Position numbers and translations under genes: made by a program. The notes beneath the pieces were generated by a model. It worked only from the letters and a program-made list of their open reading frames with translations, made no database searches and was not told the origin of the DNA. This document shows positions 8,166 to 16,358 of a DNA stretch of 64,000 nt, piece by piece (the stretch's first letter is position 1; each line of letters starts with the position of its first letter). The DNA comes from Ochrobactrum chromiisoli. Lineage in GTDB: Bacteria > Pseudomonadota > Alphaproteobacteria > Rhizobiales > Rhizobiaceae. Where the stretch lies: contig NZ_JAPHAV010000002.1 in the NCBI RefSeq assembly GCF_026241335.1, forward strand, positions 248,001 through 312,000. The letters run 5' to 3'.

Positions 8166-8502
8166 AGGCGCAGGTGCGCTCAATAACATCGTCGTCTTTC
8201 AGCAGCGTGAAGCGGTGAGAGACGAAGGTGGGGGCACAAGCCAAGAGTGGGTCGACAAGTTCGAGACTGCGGCTCGTTTGCAGCCCCGCCTTGGTTCTGA
8301 AACCGACATTGCGGCCCGCACACAAGGTATCCAGCCTTATACGATTGTCGTCCGAAGCGAACCGCGGACACGCGACGTCACACCGTCTTGGCGGGCTAGA
8401 AACAAGCGAACCAGAGTTCTTTACGAGATCCAGTCATGTGCGAACCCTGACGAGGTAAATCAATACATCGAAATGCGCGCTGTAGTGCAGGGTGGTGGCT
8501 GA
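8152..8502 (+). CDS. Phage head-tail adaptor (head closure, gp16/HK97 gp7-like)
   Basis: About 116 residues from the ATG (a GTG nine bases upstream is in frame). Family features are the N-terminal NNIVVFQQREAVRDEGGG...QEWVDKFETAARLQP, a small beta-barrel, and the closing RVLYEIQSCANPDEVNQYIEMRAVVQGGG, the usual end of head-tail joining proteins. It probably forms the stopper ring below the connector. It overlaps the next gene through ATGA. Confidence 0.82.
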   Translation: MATRKGAGALNNIVVFQQREAVRDEGGGTSQEWVDKFETAARLQPRLGSETDIAARTQGIQPYTIVVRSEPRTRDVTPSWRARNKRTRVLYEIQSCANPDEVNQYIEMRAVVQGGG

Positions 8503-8975
8503 TGGCTATCGGTGCTCGTATTCTAGGGCTCGCTAAACTCGAACAGAAGTTCAAACGCTTGCCGAAAGTCGCTCGCGACATGGTTCGCAGCGCGATGGAG
8601 CAGGGCGCTGAAGATATTTGCGACATGATGCGCAATCGTGTTGCCGTCGACGATATGACGCTCTACGAAAGTATTGGCTGGACGTGGGGCAAAGCTCCAA
8701 AGGGCAGCATGGTTATCGCGACAGTCGAAGCCAGCCTTGCAGCTGATTGGACGATCACGATCTATGCTGGCAACAAGGAGGCTTACTACGCTCGCTGGAT
8801 CGAGTTTGGTACGCAGGGTTTTGCCAACAAAGGCATGTTCCCCGGCACAAAAAACCCCGGACAAGGCAAGCAACCCTTCTTCTACGTCTCATGGCGAGCC
8901 AAGAGAAAAGAAGTTAACCGCCGTATTCGTCGAGCCATCACCAAAGCAGCGAAAACAGTAGCCGCAGGAGGCTGA
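8502..8975 (+). CDS. HK97 gp10-like tail-neck protein
   Basis: 157 residues of the HK97-gp10 family. The N terminus KLEQKFKRLPKVARDMVRSAMEQGAEDICDMMRNRV is followed by a beta region and ARWIEFGTQGFANKGMF, the family's characteristic Y/W-x-x-E-F-GT signature, and PFFYVSWRAKRKEVNRRIRRAI. It is a minor tail component that joins tail tube to head. Start and stop overlap its neighbours. Confidence 0.88.
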   Translation: MAIGARILGLAKLEQKFKRLPKVARDMVRSAMEQGAEDICDMMRNRVAVDDMTLYESIGWTWGKAPKGSMVIATVEASLAADWTITIYAGNKEAYYARWIEFGTQGFANKGMFPGTKNPGQGKQPFFYVSWRAKRKEVNRRIRRAITKAAKTVAAGG

Positions 8976-8978
8976 TGG

Positions 8979-9398
8979 ATGGACCCTGTATGGGAACTTC
9001 AAACCGCGATCTATGCGCGATTATCGCAGAATGCTGCGCTGACAACGCTAATCGGCGCGGACAAGGTCTATGACAACCCTCCCGCCGATCCTAATGGCGA
9101 TATACCGGCCGCGACCTATCCATATGTTTCATTCGGCAGCGCTTCATCTTCTGATGACAGCGCCGATTGCGTTGATGCGGTTGACGTTACTTTCCAAATT
9201 AATTGCTGGTCGTCTCTGCCAAGTCAGAAACAGGTTAGGCAAATCGCTGACGCTGTCACCAAAGCGCTTAAACGATGGGAGCCGCCGCTCACGGTAAACG
9301 CTCTCGTCACCTTCGATCCTTGGCGCACCGACTATATCCGCGCTCCCGGCATCAATCAGGCTTCGATCCAATACACAGCCGTCATCGAGACGCCGTAA
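8979..9398 (+). CDS. Tail completion protein (DUF3168/gp17-like)
   Basis: 139 residues. The start WELQTAIYARLSQNAALTTLIG and the segment YDNPPADPNGDIPAATYPYVSFGS match the DUF3168 tail terminator family, which caps the tail tube at the head-proximal end. The C-terminal INQASIQYTAVIETP is the usual final strand. It lies directly upstream of the tail tube gene, as in other siphophages. Confidence 0.85.
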   Translation: MDPVWELQTAIYARLSQNAALTTLIGADKVYDNPPADPNGDIPAATYPYVSFGSASSSDDSADCVDAVDVTFQINCWSSLPSQKQVRQIADAVTKALKRWEPPLTVNALVTFDPWRTDYIRAPGINQASIQYTAVIETP

Positions 9399-9434
9399 CT
9401 CGCGCAGCCGGATCTCACCACTCATTTTCTTTTA

Positions 9435-9457
9435 AGGTCGCCATAGGCGGCTTTTTT
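9435..9457 (+). terminator. Hairpin with T tract between tail terminator and tail tube genes
   Basis: An interrupted stem aag-cgcc/ggcg-ctt around ATA, followed by TTTTTT. It resembles an intrinsic terminator but lies inside the morphogenesis operon, so partial termination or a processing role before the abundant tail tube mRNA is more likely. Confidence 0.45.
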
Positions 9458-9470
9458 GTTGGAGGCCGCA

Positions 9471-9920
9471 TTGGCTCAAGCAACGACTATCAAGGGCGGC
9501 AAATTCCGCGTCCTTATCGGCAACGATGCCGACCCAATTGTCTACGAAAACCCATGCGGCTTCACGCAGCGGTCTATTACAATCAACAAGGGCCTTGAAG
9601 AGGTCAATGTTCCTGACTGTACCGATCCTGATAAGGTCGATTGGGTTGGGCGAGATGCAACCAGCCTTTCGATGAGTATCAGTGGTGAAGGCGTACTTGC
9701 CGCTGAAAGCGTCGATGTTTGGCTAGATGCGGTCGACAGTCTCGAATCCATTCCAGTTAAGGTAGAGTGGGAATTTCCTGCAAAGACCATTACTTGGACC
9801 GGCTTCATGCATGTTGAAAGCATTGAGGCGGGCGCAACCAATGGCCAGCGCGCGACGCTGAATGTCAGCTTGCAGTCTGACGGTCAGATGGTCCGTACGT
9901 CTACACCGGTTACACCATAA
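9471..9920 (+). CDS. Major tail tube protein
   Basis: About 150 residues beginning MAQATTIKGGKFRVLIGND. The start is probably TTG 9471, because ggagg (9461-9465) sits five bases before it; in-frame TTG codons upstream at 9456 and 9459 lack such a site. The fold pattern (GKFRVLIG, NPCGFTQRSITINKGLEEVNVPDC, SMSISGEGVL, WTGFMHVESIEAGATNGQRATLNVSLQSDG) is that of the GTA/lambda gpV-like tail tube family. It is followed by the tail assembly chaperone. Confidence 0.85.
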   Translation: MAQATTIKGGKFRVLIGNDADPIVYENPCGFTQRSITINKGLEEVNVPDCTDPDKVDWVGRDATSLSMSISGEGVLAAESVDVWLDAVDSLESIPVKVEWEFPAKTITWTGFMHVESIEAGATNGQRATLNVSLQSDGQMVRTSTPVTP

Positions 9921-10345
9921 TGAGCCGTGACGCATCGATTGAGCTAACTTGGGCGGACGATAATTACGCCTTCCGCCTTGGGTGGAGCGAACTAGAAGCA
10001 CTTCAGGAGGCCTGCGATGCGGGCCCCTGGGTTATTCTTGAGCGGCTTCACAACAAGCAATGCCGGTCTGGTGAAATCGCTGATGTTATTAGGCAAGGTC
10101 TCATCGGTGGCGGTTTGAAGCCTCCTGAAGCCACAAAGCTGGTTCAGAGATACGTAAAAGAGCGTGTGTCTGATTTGGCTGAGAATCTCTTATTTGCGAT
10201 AGCGATTTTGCATACCGCCCTTCAGGGAGCGCCTGACGAGCCAGTGGGGGAGCCGGGAGCGGCAAGTCAGGAGGGGAGCAACTCGACAGTCTCCCCAATG
10301 GAAAGATCAGATTTGCCGCAATCTACGGAAACGGTGCAGTTCTAG
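9920..10345 (+). CDS. Tail assembly chaperone, GTA-like (gpG equivalent)
   Basis: 141 residues. SIELTWADDNYAFRLGWSELEALQEACDAGPWVILERL and SGEIADVIRQGLIGGGLKPPEATKLVQRYV are typical of the gene transfer agent family (Phage_TAC_11-like). Such proteins coat the tape measure during tail assembly. The last ~35 residues are low complexity, with G runs in the DNA that could permit a -1 frameshift into the frame at 10237-10494. The start overlaps the tail tube stop (TAATG). Confidence 0.83.
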   Translation: MSRDASIELTWADDNYAFRLGWSELEALQEACDAGPWVILERLHNKQCRSGEIADVIRQGLIGGGLKPPEATKLVQRYVKERVSDLAENLLFAIAILHTALQGAPDEPVGEPGAASQEGSNSTVSPMERSDLPQSTETVQF

Positions 10346-10494
10346 GATTTACGCCGCAAGACGTTGGGAAAATGTCGATGTGGCAATACATGGCTGCACT
10401 TGACGGTTACATCAAAGCGAATACGCTAGACGAGCCCGGTAAGCTTTCAGAGACCGAAAAAGACGATCTTTGGGATTGGATTAAGGCTGGGTGA
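10237..10494 (+). CDS. Probable -1 frameshift extension of the tail assembly chaperone (gpGT equivalent)
   Basis: The -1 frame is open from just after a stop at 10234-10236 to the TGA at 10492-10494 and reads as protein: DSLPNGKIRFAAIYGNG, then GFTPQDVGKMSMWQYMAAL and a short acidic helix ending WDWIKAG. Two G runs (10246-10250 and 10273-10276) lie in the overlap at the right phase for a -1 slip on GGG codons. A shifted product would join the upstream chaperone to this domain, as in lambda gpG-gpGT. Independent initiation at ATG 10372 (40 residues) is the alternative. Confidence 0.62.
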   Translation, partial: RASGGAGSGKSGGEQLDSLPNGKIRFAAIYGNGAVLGFTPQDVGKMSMWQYMAALDGYIKANTLDEPGKLSETEKDDLWDWIKAG

Positions 10495-10502
10495 TACTGC
10501 CC

Positions 10503-10805
10503 TTACCAATACTTTACGCCGACGTTCTTATCATGCCACGGCCTCCCGACTGTGTAGTTTAGACACCGGTCAACTTCGCCACGGGCTTTCGCAAAGCTAT
10601 CAGCGTGACCGTCCGGCCTGCCGTTCTTCCAAGAGTTCAGGGCTCTTACCCAAACATCGCAATCTGCCTCGTAGTCCCTAAGTGCTTGTTCTGCGCTAGC
10701 TGAACGCGCCGCTGCAACATACTGCGCAGCACGGTACTCATTCCAAAAATAGTACCCGACGAACGCGATAACCGCGATGCAGGCCGCGCCGACCAATACT
10801 TTCAT
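10503..10805 (-). CDS. Small membrane-anchored protein encoded against the tail operon
   Basis: 100 residues starting MKVLVGAACIAVIAFVGYYFW, one N-terminal membrane segment (about 3-20), then a soluble tail with two Cys (YEADCDVWV, EVDRCLNY) that could form a disulphide. The start is the ATG at 10805 with gggga five bases upstream; an ATG and a TTG slightly further up are in frame. It sits between the chaperone and tape measure genes on the opposite strand, the pattern of a lysogenic-conversion (moron) gene. Function unknown. Confidence 0.65.
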   Translation of the reverse strand: MKVLVGAACIAVIAFVGYYFWNEYRAAQYVAAARSASAEQALRDYEADCDVWVRALNSWKNGRPDGHADSFAKARGEVDRCLNYTVGRPWHDKNVGVKYW

Positions 10806-10862
10806 CCACATCCCCAAGCTAGCGTGACTGCGAGCTTTTTTCTTATCAGGACATCGTTGAGT

Positions 10863-13800
10863 ATGGCAAGAACCGACCTAGAAAGTCTGGTTGTTCAGCT
10901 TTCTGCTGACTTCAAGTCATTTGAAAAAAGCCTGGCGCGCGCCAACGATGTTTCTAATCGCCAATTTAATGCGATTGAACGACGCGCCCGCCAGATGAAC
11001 AAGAATCTGGATAGTATTTTCACGCGCTCGTTTAGCGGCCTCACGGCACCACTCGCGGGGATTGGCGCAGCGCTGGGGGTCGATCAGCTTCGCAAGATGA
11101 CTGATACGTGGACGGATATGACGTCACGCGTCAACCTTGCCGCAGGGTCGATCGATAAAGGTACTGAGGTCATGGGCCGTCTGGGCGACATGGCTCGTCG
11201 TACCTATTCGGATCTAACCCAAACAGCTGAAAGCTATTTATCAAACGCTACCGCTGTCCGCGAGCTTGGATATAACACCGATGAATCTCTGAACTACACC
11301 GAGGCATTGAACAACGCTCTCGTTGTGTCAGGAGCGAAGGGCGATCGAGCTGCACGAGTAATTGACGCTCTCGCCAAAGCTATGGCCACCGGCAAACTAC
11401 AGGGCGATAACCTCAACACAGTGATTGAATCAGGCGGCCGTGTTGCGGAAGCTCTGGCAGCTGGTCTTGATACGACCGTGGGCGGCCTGCGCAAGCTTGG
11501 TTCGCAGGGTAAGATCACGGGTAACGACATTGTTCGCGGCCTATCGAGCCAGATGGAAACGCTTCGTCAGGAAGCTGCCGACATGCCCGCCACGATCGGC
11601 GACGGCTTTACACTTTTGAACAATGCTCTACTCCAGTACGTTGGCAATGCTGACAGTGCAGCTGGCGTATCTGCGAAGATTTCCGAAGCACTGGTCATGA
11701 TTGCCGACAACTTCGACAAAGTCGCGGATGGCGCTTTGCAGGTTGCTGCTGTGATTGCCGGTGCCTTGGTTGGTAGATCGCTCGCGGGTATGATCCGCAC
11801 ATTAGGGCTTGCTGGCACTGCACTTGCAAGTTTTACTAAATCGTTGGCGGCCGCCCGCACTATGGGTGGCCTTACTACAGCCTTTGGTGGACTTGGCGCC
11901 GCAGCTGGGCCTGTAGGTATGATCATCGGCGGAGCGGTGGTTGGGTCCCTTGCGCTTTATTCTGCGAATGCAGCAGATGCATCCAACCGATCACAGAAGT
12001 TCGAAAAAGACTTAGAGGCGTTGGGGCTTTTAGCTCCCCGCGTTGCTGAAGGAATTGAAAGTGCAGCTGTTTCCCTTGAAAAACTGGGGAAAGAAAAAAC
12101 TGCACAGAAGATTCGTTCTATCGCTGATGAGCTTGATCGGATTCGGAACGGTGGCAACTTTGGTGCCGTAGGAGACGAACTAAGCGCCGTCGCGGGAAAA
12201 GCAAGGTCTGGAGGCATCATCAGGCTTTGGGATGATGATGCTGATAGTAAGGCACGCACCGAAATCATTGAACTGACCGCCGGACTGCAGAGTATGCAGG
12301 TCACGACTGACAAAGTTCGAGAGCGAATGAATGCTATTCGCTCCACGCCGATCAGTGATCCAGTCAAAGACCTTGCCAATGAGTTAGACCGTTCTGCTCA
12401 GAAAATGGCGGCATTACAGGCGCAGTCGATTTCCTACGGCGAAATGCCGGGGCTCAAGGTCGCGCAAGAGGAGATCAACGCTGTTATTAGCGACTTTGAT
12501 CGACTCGAAAAAATGGAAATTATCACATCTGAGCAGCGCAAAGCCTTAGAGGACGCGCTAAAAAAGCTGCGCGATACTGGCGATGGGGCGGTTGAGGCAC
12601 GCGCTGCGCTCGCATCAATAGGCGGAGTTAGCTTTAGCACAACGCTGAGCGGCCTTGATGTTTTGATTGGCCGTGTCTCGACGCTCTACCAGCAGTTGGC
12701 GATTGCCCAACAGGTTATGGGCCAGATATCTGGTGCGCAAAATGCCATCGAAGACCGCTCGACCCGTTCAGCTAAAGATCCATACATCATTCAGCGTGAA
12801 GCCGCGAATGAGTATGAACGCGATCAGATGCGTCTTGCTGCTCTCAGCAAGAAAGAACATGCGCTCGAAATGGAGCGCAAGAAAGTTCGCGACGCAGCCA
12901 CTAGAGACGGCATAGCTCTCGAAGAGGATGCGATTAACCGCATCGCGAAAGCCAATCTTGCTGCACAGGAAAGCCGCACAGCCGAAGGTAAGAAGCCGAA
13001 GAAAGAGAAAAAGACACCGGCTGAAAAATTCGACACGACGGTTCAGGACGCTAACGACCGCACAGCTGCACTTGTCGCGGAAACTGAGGCTCTTCGCCAG
13101 ATCAACCCACTAATTGATGATTACGGTTTTGCAGCTGAAAAGGCACGAACTGAACAGGAGTTACTCAATGCGGCTCAGAAGGCTGGCATTGCCATCACTC
13201 CCGAACTCCGTTCGCAGATTGCGCAAACTGCCGAGCAATGGGCTCTTGCAACAGCTGAAGCCAATAAGCTTAACGAAGCTCAAGGTCAGCTAAAGCAGAA
13301 GTCAGAAGAATGGCGAAGCAACGAGCTGGACGCGTTCAAGGGGCTGGTTACCGATCTGGCATCTGGAAAAGATGCTGTTGAAGCGCTGACCGATGCGGTT
13401 CAAAAGCTGATCGATAAGCTTCTAGACATGACGTTGAATAACCTTTTCGACGGTCTGTTCGGTAAGTCAGTTAGTCTTTTCGGTGGTGTTCTTGGCTTCA
13501 AGGACGGTGGCTTGCCAAAGTTTGCAAATGGTACGCCCTCACGACCTGGTTCTGGCCTTGTTCGCGGACCTGGAACAGGTCGCAGTGACAGCATTCTTGC
13601 GCGCATTTCGAACAAAGAGTTTATCACGAATGCTCGTTCTACTGCGAAATATCGTGGTCTTCTGGAAGCTATAAACGAGGACCGGTTGCCAGCCTTTGCA
13701 ACTAGTACACCAAGCCTTCGTGCTCCAACCATGCCTGTTTTGCAGACTCCTCAGCGTCAGAGTGGCATGGGGCGTATGGCCGTCGATGTCGGTGTCAGTG

Positions 13801-13946
13801 TCGATAATGACGGGAACTTACAAGCATATGTCAAAAATGTAGCCAGTCAGACCAGTCAGAACACAGTCAAAGCATACGACAAATCAGGCCCGATGCGCTT
13901 TGCACGGGATAGCAAGCAGGCGAACCGGAGAGGGTTGGTAAGATGA
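10863..13946 (+). CDS. Tail tape measure protein
   Basis: About 1027 residues, setting tail length. It opens MARTDLESLVVQLSADFKSFEK with a long helical N terminus. The conserved tape-measure N-terminal domain spans about 70-210 (TDTWTDMTSRVNLAAGS, NALVVSGAKGDRAARVIDALA, KLQGDNLNTVIESGGRV). Hydrophobic Ala/Gly-rich segments follow at about 290-370, then coiled coil, and a Gly-rich C terminus (FKDGGLPKFANGTPSRPGSG). The start is ATG 10863 rather than an upstream TTG or ATG, judged from the family-like MARTDLE opening. Confidence 0.92.
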   Translation: MARTDLESLVVQLSADFKSFEKSLARANDVSNRQFNAIERRARQMNKNLDSIFTRSFSGLTAPLAGIGAALGVDQLRKMTDTWTDMTSRVNLAAGSIDKGTEVMGRLGDMARRTYSDLTQTAESYLSNATAVRELGYNTDESLNYTEALNNALVVSGAKGDRAARVIDALAKAMATGKLQGDNLNTVIESGGRVAEALAAGLDTTVGGLRKLGSQGKITGNDIVRGLSSQMETLRQEAADMPATIGDGFTLLNNALLQYVGNADSAAGVSAKISEALVMIADNFDKVADGALQVAAVIAGALVGRSLAGMIRTLGLAGTALASFTKSLAAARTMGGLTTAFGGLGAAAGPVGMIIGGAVVGSLALYSANAADASNRSQKFEKDLEALGLLAPRVAEGIESAAVSLEKLGKEKTAQKIRSIADELDRIRNGGNFGAVGDELSAVAGKARSGGIIRLWDDDADSKARTEIIELTAGLQSMQVTTDKVRERMNAIRSTPISDPVKDLANELDRSAQKMAALQAQSISYGEMPGLKVAQEEINAVISDFDRLEKMEIITSEQRKALEDALKKLRDTGDGAVEARAALASIGGVSFSTTLSGLDVLIGRVSTLYQQLAIAQQVMGQISGAQNAIEDRSTRSAKDPYIIQREAANEYERDQMRLAALSKKEHALEMERKKVRDAATRDGIALEEDAINRIAKANLAAQESRTAEGKKPKKEKKTPAEKFDTTVQDANDRTAALVAETEALRQINPLIDDYGFAAEKARTEQELLNAAQKAGIAITPELRSQIAQTAEQWALATAEANKLNEAQGQLKQKSEEWRSNELDAFKGLVTDLASGKDAVEALTDAVQKLIDKLLDMTLNNLFDGLFGKSVSLFGGVLGFKDGGLPKFANGTPSRPGSGLVRGPGTGRSDSILARISNKEFITNARSTAKYRGLLEAINEDRLPAFATSTPSLRAPTMPVLQTPQRQSGMGRMAVDVGVSVDNDGNLQAYVKNVASQTSQNTVKAYDKSGPMRFARDSKQANRRGLVR

Positions 13947-14179
13947 CAGATGCAAAAGCCAAATGGCAGCAAGAAATTGAAGTGGCAACCGGGCCTAACA
14001 GCGTCGTGGCGCAATTGCTGAATGCCAGAATGTTCGACCTTGAAGTGATCGTGTTGGCGCAGGCTGCGAAAATTGAAGAACTGGAGACGCGCTTGTCCCG
14101 CGTCCCCAGCCAGTTGCAAAAACGCATATCAGAAGAAATGCGCTTAATGCGTCGATCAGGACGCCTTAAGGCTCTCTAG
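13943..14179 (+). CDS. Small coiled-coil phage protein with an ATGPNS motif
   Basis: 78 residues; the start overlaps the tape measure stop (ATGA). The N-terminal AKWQQEIEVATGPNSVVAQ is nearly repeated in the large tail-tip protein (AKASWQEDILVATGPNSAIG, at about 18435-18500). The rest is a heptad-like helix (VIVLAQAAKIEELETRLSRV). It may associate with the tail tip or be a fragment derived from it. The 3' end overlaps the convergent gene below. Confidence 0.6.
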   Translation: MTDAKAKWQQEIEVATGPNSVVAQLLNARMFDLEVIVLAQAAKIEELETRLSRVPSQLQKRISEEMRLMRRSGRLKAL

Positions 14180-14329
14180 TTCTTGCCTCAGAGCGGCAAT
14201 TTCCTTGTCTTGCTTCTTAAGCTCTTTGTTTAGAGCAATGAGGAAATCGCGTGCGACTATTTGTTCTTTCCCCGGCGGGATTGCCTTTATCAGCGCGTCA
14301 CACGCTTCACCAAAATTCTTAAATGACAT
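14156..14329 (-). CDS. Small coiled-coil protein, opposite strand
   Basis: 57 residues from an ATG with a strong ggagg site 6-7 bases upstream (14336-14340, minus strand). MSFKNFGEACDALIKAIPPGKEQIVARDFLIALNK is followed by a charged coiled coil (KELKKQDKEIAALRQELESL). It is convergent with and overlaps the 3' end of the previous gene. Likely a moron; function unknown. Confidence 0.6.
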   Translation of the reverse strand: MSFKNFGEACDALIKAIPPGKEQIVARDFLIALNKELKKQDKEIAALRQELESLKAS

Positions 14330-14376
14330 TCCAAGCCTCCGTTTTGTTGAACGAGGCAATGAAAGGATAATTTCTG

Positions 14377-14634
14377 ATGAAAGTCTATCTCGTTACGCCA
14401 GCACCTGAGAATTGGAGTTTCGGCCCATCTTTTCACAACCTTAAAGCCACTGAAAGAGCAGAAACGATTGAAGATGCGCAGGAAAAGGCCCGTGAGATGG
14501 CTAAGGAATTTCGAGGAACACAAATCTGGATATTGGAGGCCGAAGTAAAGCAGGCGTTCTATGCCGAACCAGAGCGCATTCCTGTTTCGGAGGTGGAGCC
14601 GCAAATACTTCCCGCTGTCGATTTGCGGGAATAA
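14377..14634 (+). CDS. Phage protein of unknown function
   Basis: An 85-residue alpha/beta protein starting MKVYLVTPAPENWSFGPSF with a central charged helix (AETIEDAQEKAREMAKEF). No domain recognised. It lies 3 bases upstream of another short gene and the tail-tip genes, within the tail operon. Confidence 0.6.
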   Translation: MKVYLVTPAPENWSFGPSFHNLKATERAETIEDAQEKAREMAKEFRGTQIWILEAEVKQAFYAEPERIPVSEVEPQILPAVDLRE

Positions 14635-14638
14635 TCCC

Positions 14639-14776
14639 ATGACGATACATAAGTTTAATACAATGATCCTTGTTGGTGACGGCAAAGACGCCCGTATTAT
14701 GATTTTCATCACCCCTGATGATTGTAGCCGTGAATTTGCAAGGTTGAAGCGCAAGCATGAAGGTGACGGCGGATGA
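14639..14776 (+). CDS. Very small phage protein
   Basis: 45 residues (MTIHKFNTMILVGDGKDARIM...), starting 5 bases after the previous stop and overlapping the next start (ATGATCG). It looks like a beta hairpin pair plus a basic tail. No function can be assigned; position and packing argue that it is translated. Confidence 0.5.
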   Translation: MTIHKFNTMILVGDGKDARIMIFITPDDCSREFARLKRKHEGDGG

Positions 14777-15390
14777 TCGACCTTCCTTCAAACATCCGGT
14801 TTGTACCGTCATACCCGCAGCTGATCATTCCAACCAGTCAGACAAAGTTCGGCGGTCGGGTTCTCTCGACCGTTGAATATGCTGATCGGTATCGCACTGT
14901 TGACATGGAAACGCTGCCGATGAAGGCAAGCGAGGCGGTGCAGCTTCAAGCATTCATTGCAGCAGCGCAGGGTGGCATGGAAACGATTGTCTATCGTCCA
15001 AAGCATATCTGCATTCCCCGTGCCTATTGGGGCGATCCTGATAATGCGCACATAACCGGCACAGCATCACGCGGTACGGTGACGGGTGGTTACACGGTTC
15101 AATTGACCGGTGTCTTTCCAGGCTTGCAACTGAGGGACGGCGATATGTTCTCCCTCAAGAGCGGTGCCTATCGCCAGTTCTTGCAGATCGCCTATGGCGG
15201 TGGGGCAACGGCAGCAAGCACACAGATGACGGTCAAGGTCGATCAGCCGATTGCGTCTTACATCGCAACCGGAGCTACGGCCCGTTTCAAGCAACCTGAG
15301 ATGAATACGCGGCTGGTTAAAGACAGCTTCCAGATGATGAAGGGGCCGCGACCGACTGCAACTTTCCAGTTGATTGAGGTGCCGAAATAA
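14773..15390 (+). CDS. Tail protein (distal tail, position of GTA DUF2460)
   Basis: 205 residues in the first place of a four-gene tail-tip set that parallels gene transfer agents (distal tail, hub, peptidase, host-specificity protein). VLSTVEYADRYRTVDMETLPM and a C-terminal beta-rich region ending RPTATFQLIEVPK suit a distal tail ring protein. I cannot name the family from sequence alone; the call rests on order and fold pattern. Start and stop overlap both neighbours. Confidence 0.6.
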   Translation: MIDLPSNIRFVPSYPQLIIPTSQTKFGGRVLSTVEYADRYRTVDMETLPMKASEAVQLQAFIAAAQGGMETIVYRPKHICIPRAYWGDPDNAHITGTASRGTVTGGYTVQLTGVFPGLQLRDGDMFSLKSGAYRQFLQIAYGGGATAASTQMTVKVDQPIASYIATGATARFKQPEMNTRLVKDSFQMMKGPRPTATFQLIEVPK

Positions 15391-15959
15391 TGGCTTTCCC
15401 AACTCGTCTACAGCAATTGCTGGAAGAGGGGCGCATTGTTGTGCGCTCTCTCGGTGATTTCCATTTCGGAACCGGCTTCTGGTACATGTGGAACGGATCT
15501 TCTGAATTGGTTTGGAATGGCAATACGTACATTCCGAACCAGCTTATCGCAATTGAAGAGCCACCGTATCAGATGGGAGCGGAAGCTCTCCCAATCACCA
15601 TAACCATGCCGACAGCGGCGGATTACGGCGTGACGCCCGATAAGCTGGCCGAGATTGAGAGCGTGGATTACAAGGGCCGCACGATCATTCTGTATGATGC
15701 TTATTTCGACCCTGATACCCGTGAGTTGCTGCATGTCGAGCCGATGTATCGCGGGTATATCGATACGATAGATCACGTCATTGACGGCGGCGAAATGGTG
15801 CTGAAAGCCAACATTGAAACGTCAGCGCTGGAAAACCACCGTGACGGCTATCGCACCGCATCGCATGAAGATCAGCAGCTTATCGCGCCCGGCGACAAGT
15901 TCTTTGAATACGCCTCAACTGTGAAGCGCGAAAACTTCTACATCACGCCGTATCAATAA
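15390..15959 (+). CDS. Tail hub-like protein (position of GTA DUF2163)
   Basis: 189 residues: MAFPTRLQQLLEEGRIVVRSLGDFHFGTGFWYMWNG, then a beta-rich body (GYIDTIDHVIDGGEMVLKANIE) and ENHRDGYRTASHEDQQLIAPGDKFFEYA. The last segment resembles phage hub proteins that carry R-x-S-x-x-D-Q and GDKFF signatures in their C termini. Second gene of the tail-tip set, starting inside the stop of the first. Confidence 0.65.
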   Translation: MAFPTRLQQLLEEGRIVVRSLGDFHFGTGFWYMWNGSSELVWNGNTYIPNQLIAIEEPPYQMGAEALPITITMPTAADYGVTPDKLAEIESVDYKGRTIILYDAYFDPDTRELLHVEPMYRGYIDTIDHVIDGGEMVLKANIETSALENHRDGYRTASHEDQQLIAPGDKFFEYASTVKRENFYITPYQ

Positions 15960-15968
15960 GGGACAGCT

Positions 15969-16358
15969 ATGCATCCACAATGGGAAAAACGCCTCGTGGC
16001 TGTCACTGAGGCGCACTTAGTCACGCCTTTGGTTTGGGGGAAGTCTGACTGTCTCCTGACCACGTGTGACGCGATAGAAGCCATGACTGGCGGGGATCCG
16101 GCGGCGGATATTCGCGGCAAGTATAAGAGTAAGACCGGTGCCTATCGCCTGATTAAACAGCGTGGATATGACAGTCTCGGCGCTGTCCTTACTGATCGCT
16201 TTACAGAAATCCCGGTCGCAATGGCGGGGCGTGGCGATGTTGGCATTTACCAAAACACGGTAGGCTATTTCTGTGAATACGGCTTCGCTGTGAAAGGCGA
16301 GGACGGTTTGCGTTTCCTGCCACGCACGATGGCTGAGAGAGCTTTCAAGGTTTCCTGA
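15969..16358 (+). CDS. Tail-tip peptidase-like protein (NlpC/P60-like, DUF6950)
   Basis: 129 residues. VWGKSDCLLTTCDAIEAMTG (about 22-41) carries the WG-x-x-DC motif of phage NlpC/P60-related proteins, with Cys at about 28 as the likely nucleophile. GRGDVGIYQN (about 88-97) matches the GD motif near the usual catalytic His, but no clear His follows it, so activity is uncertain. Tail-tip peptidases of this kind open peptidoglycan during infection. It overlaps the next gene (TGATG). Confidence 0.72.
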   Translation: MHPQWEKRLVAVTEAHLVTPLVWGKSDCLLTTCDAIEAMTGGDPAADIRGKYKSKTGAYRLIKQRGYDSLGAVLTDRFTEIPVAMAGRGDVGIYQNTVGYFCEYGFAVKGEDGLRFLPRTMAERAFKVS

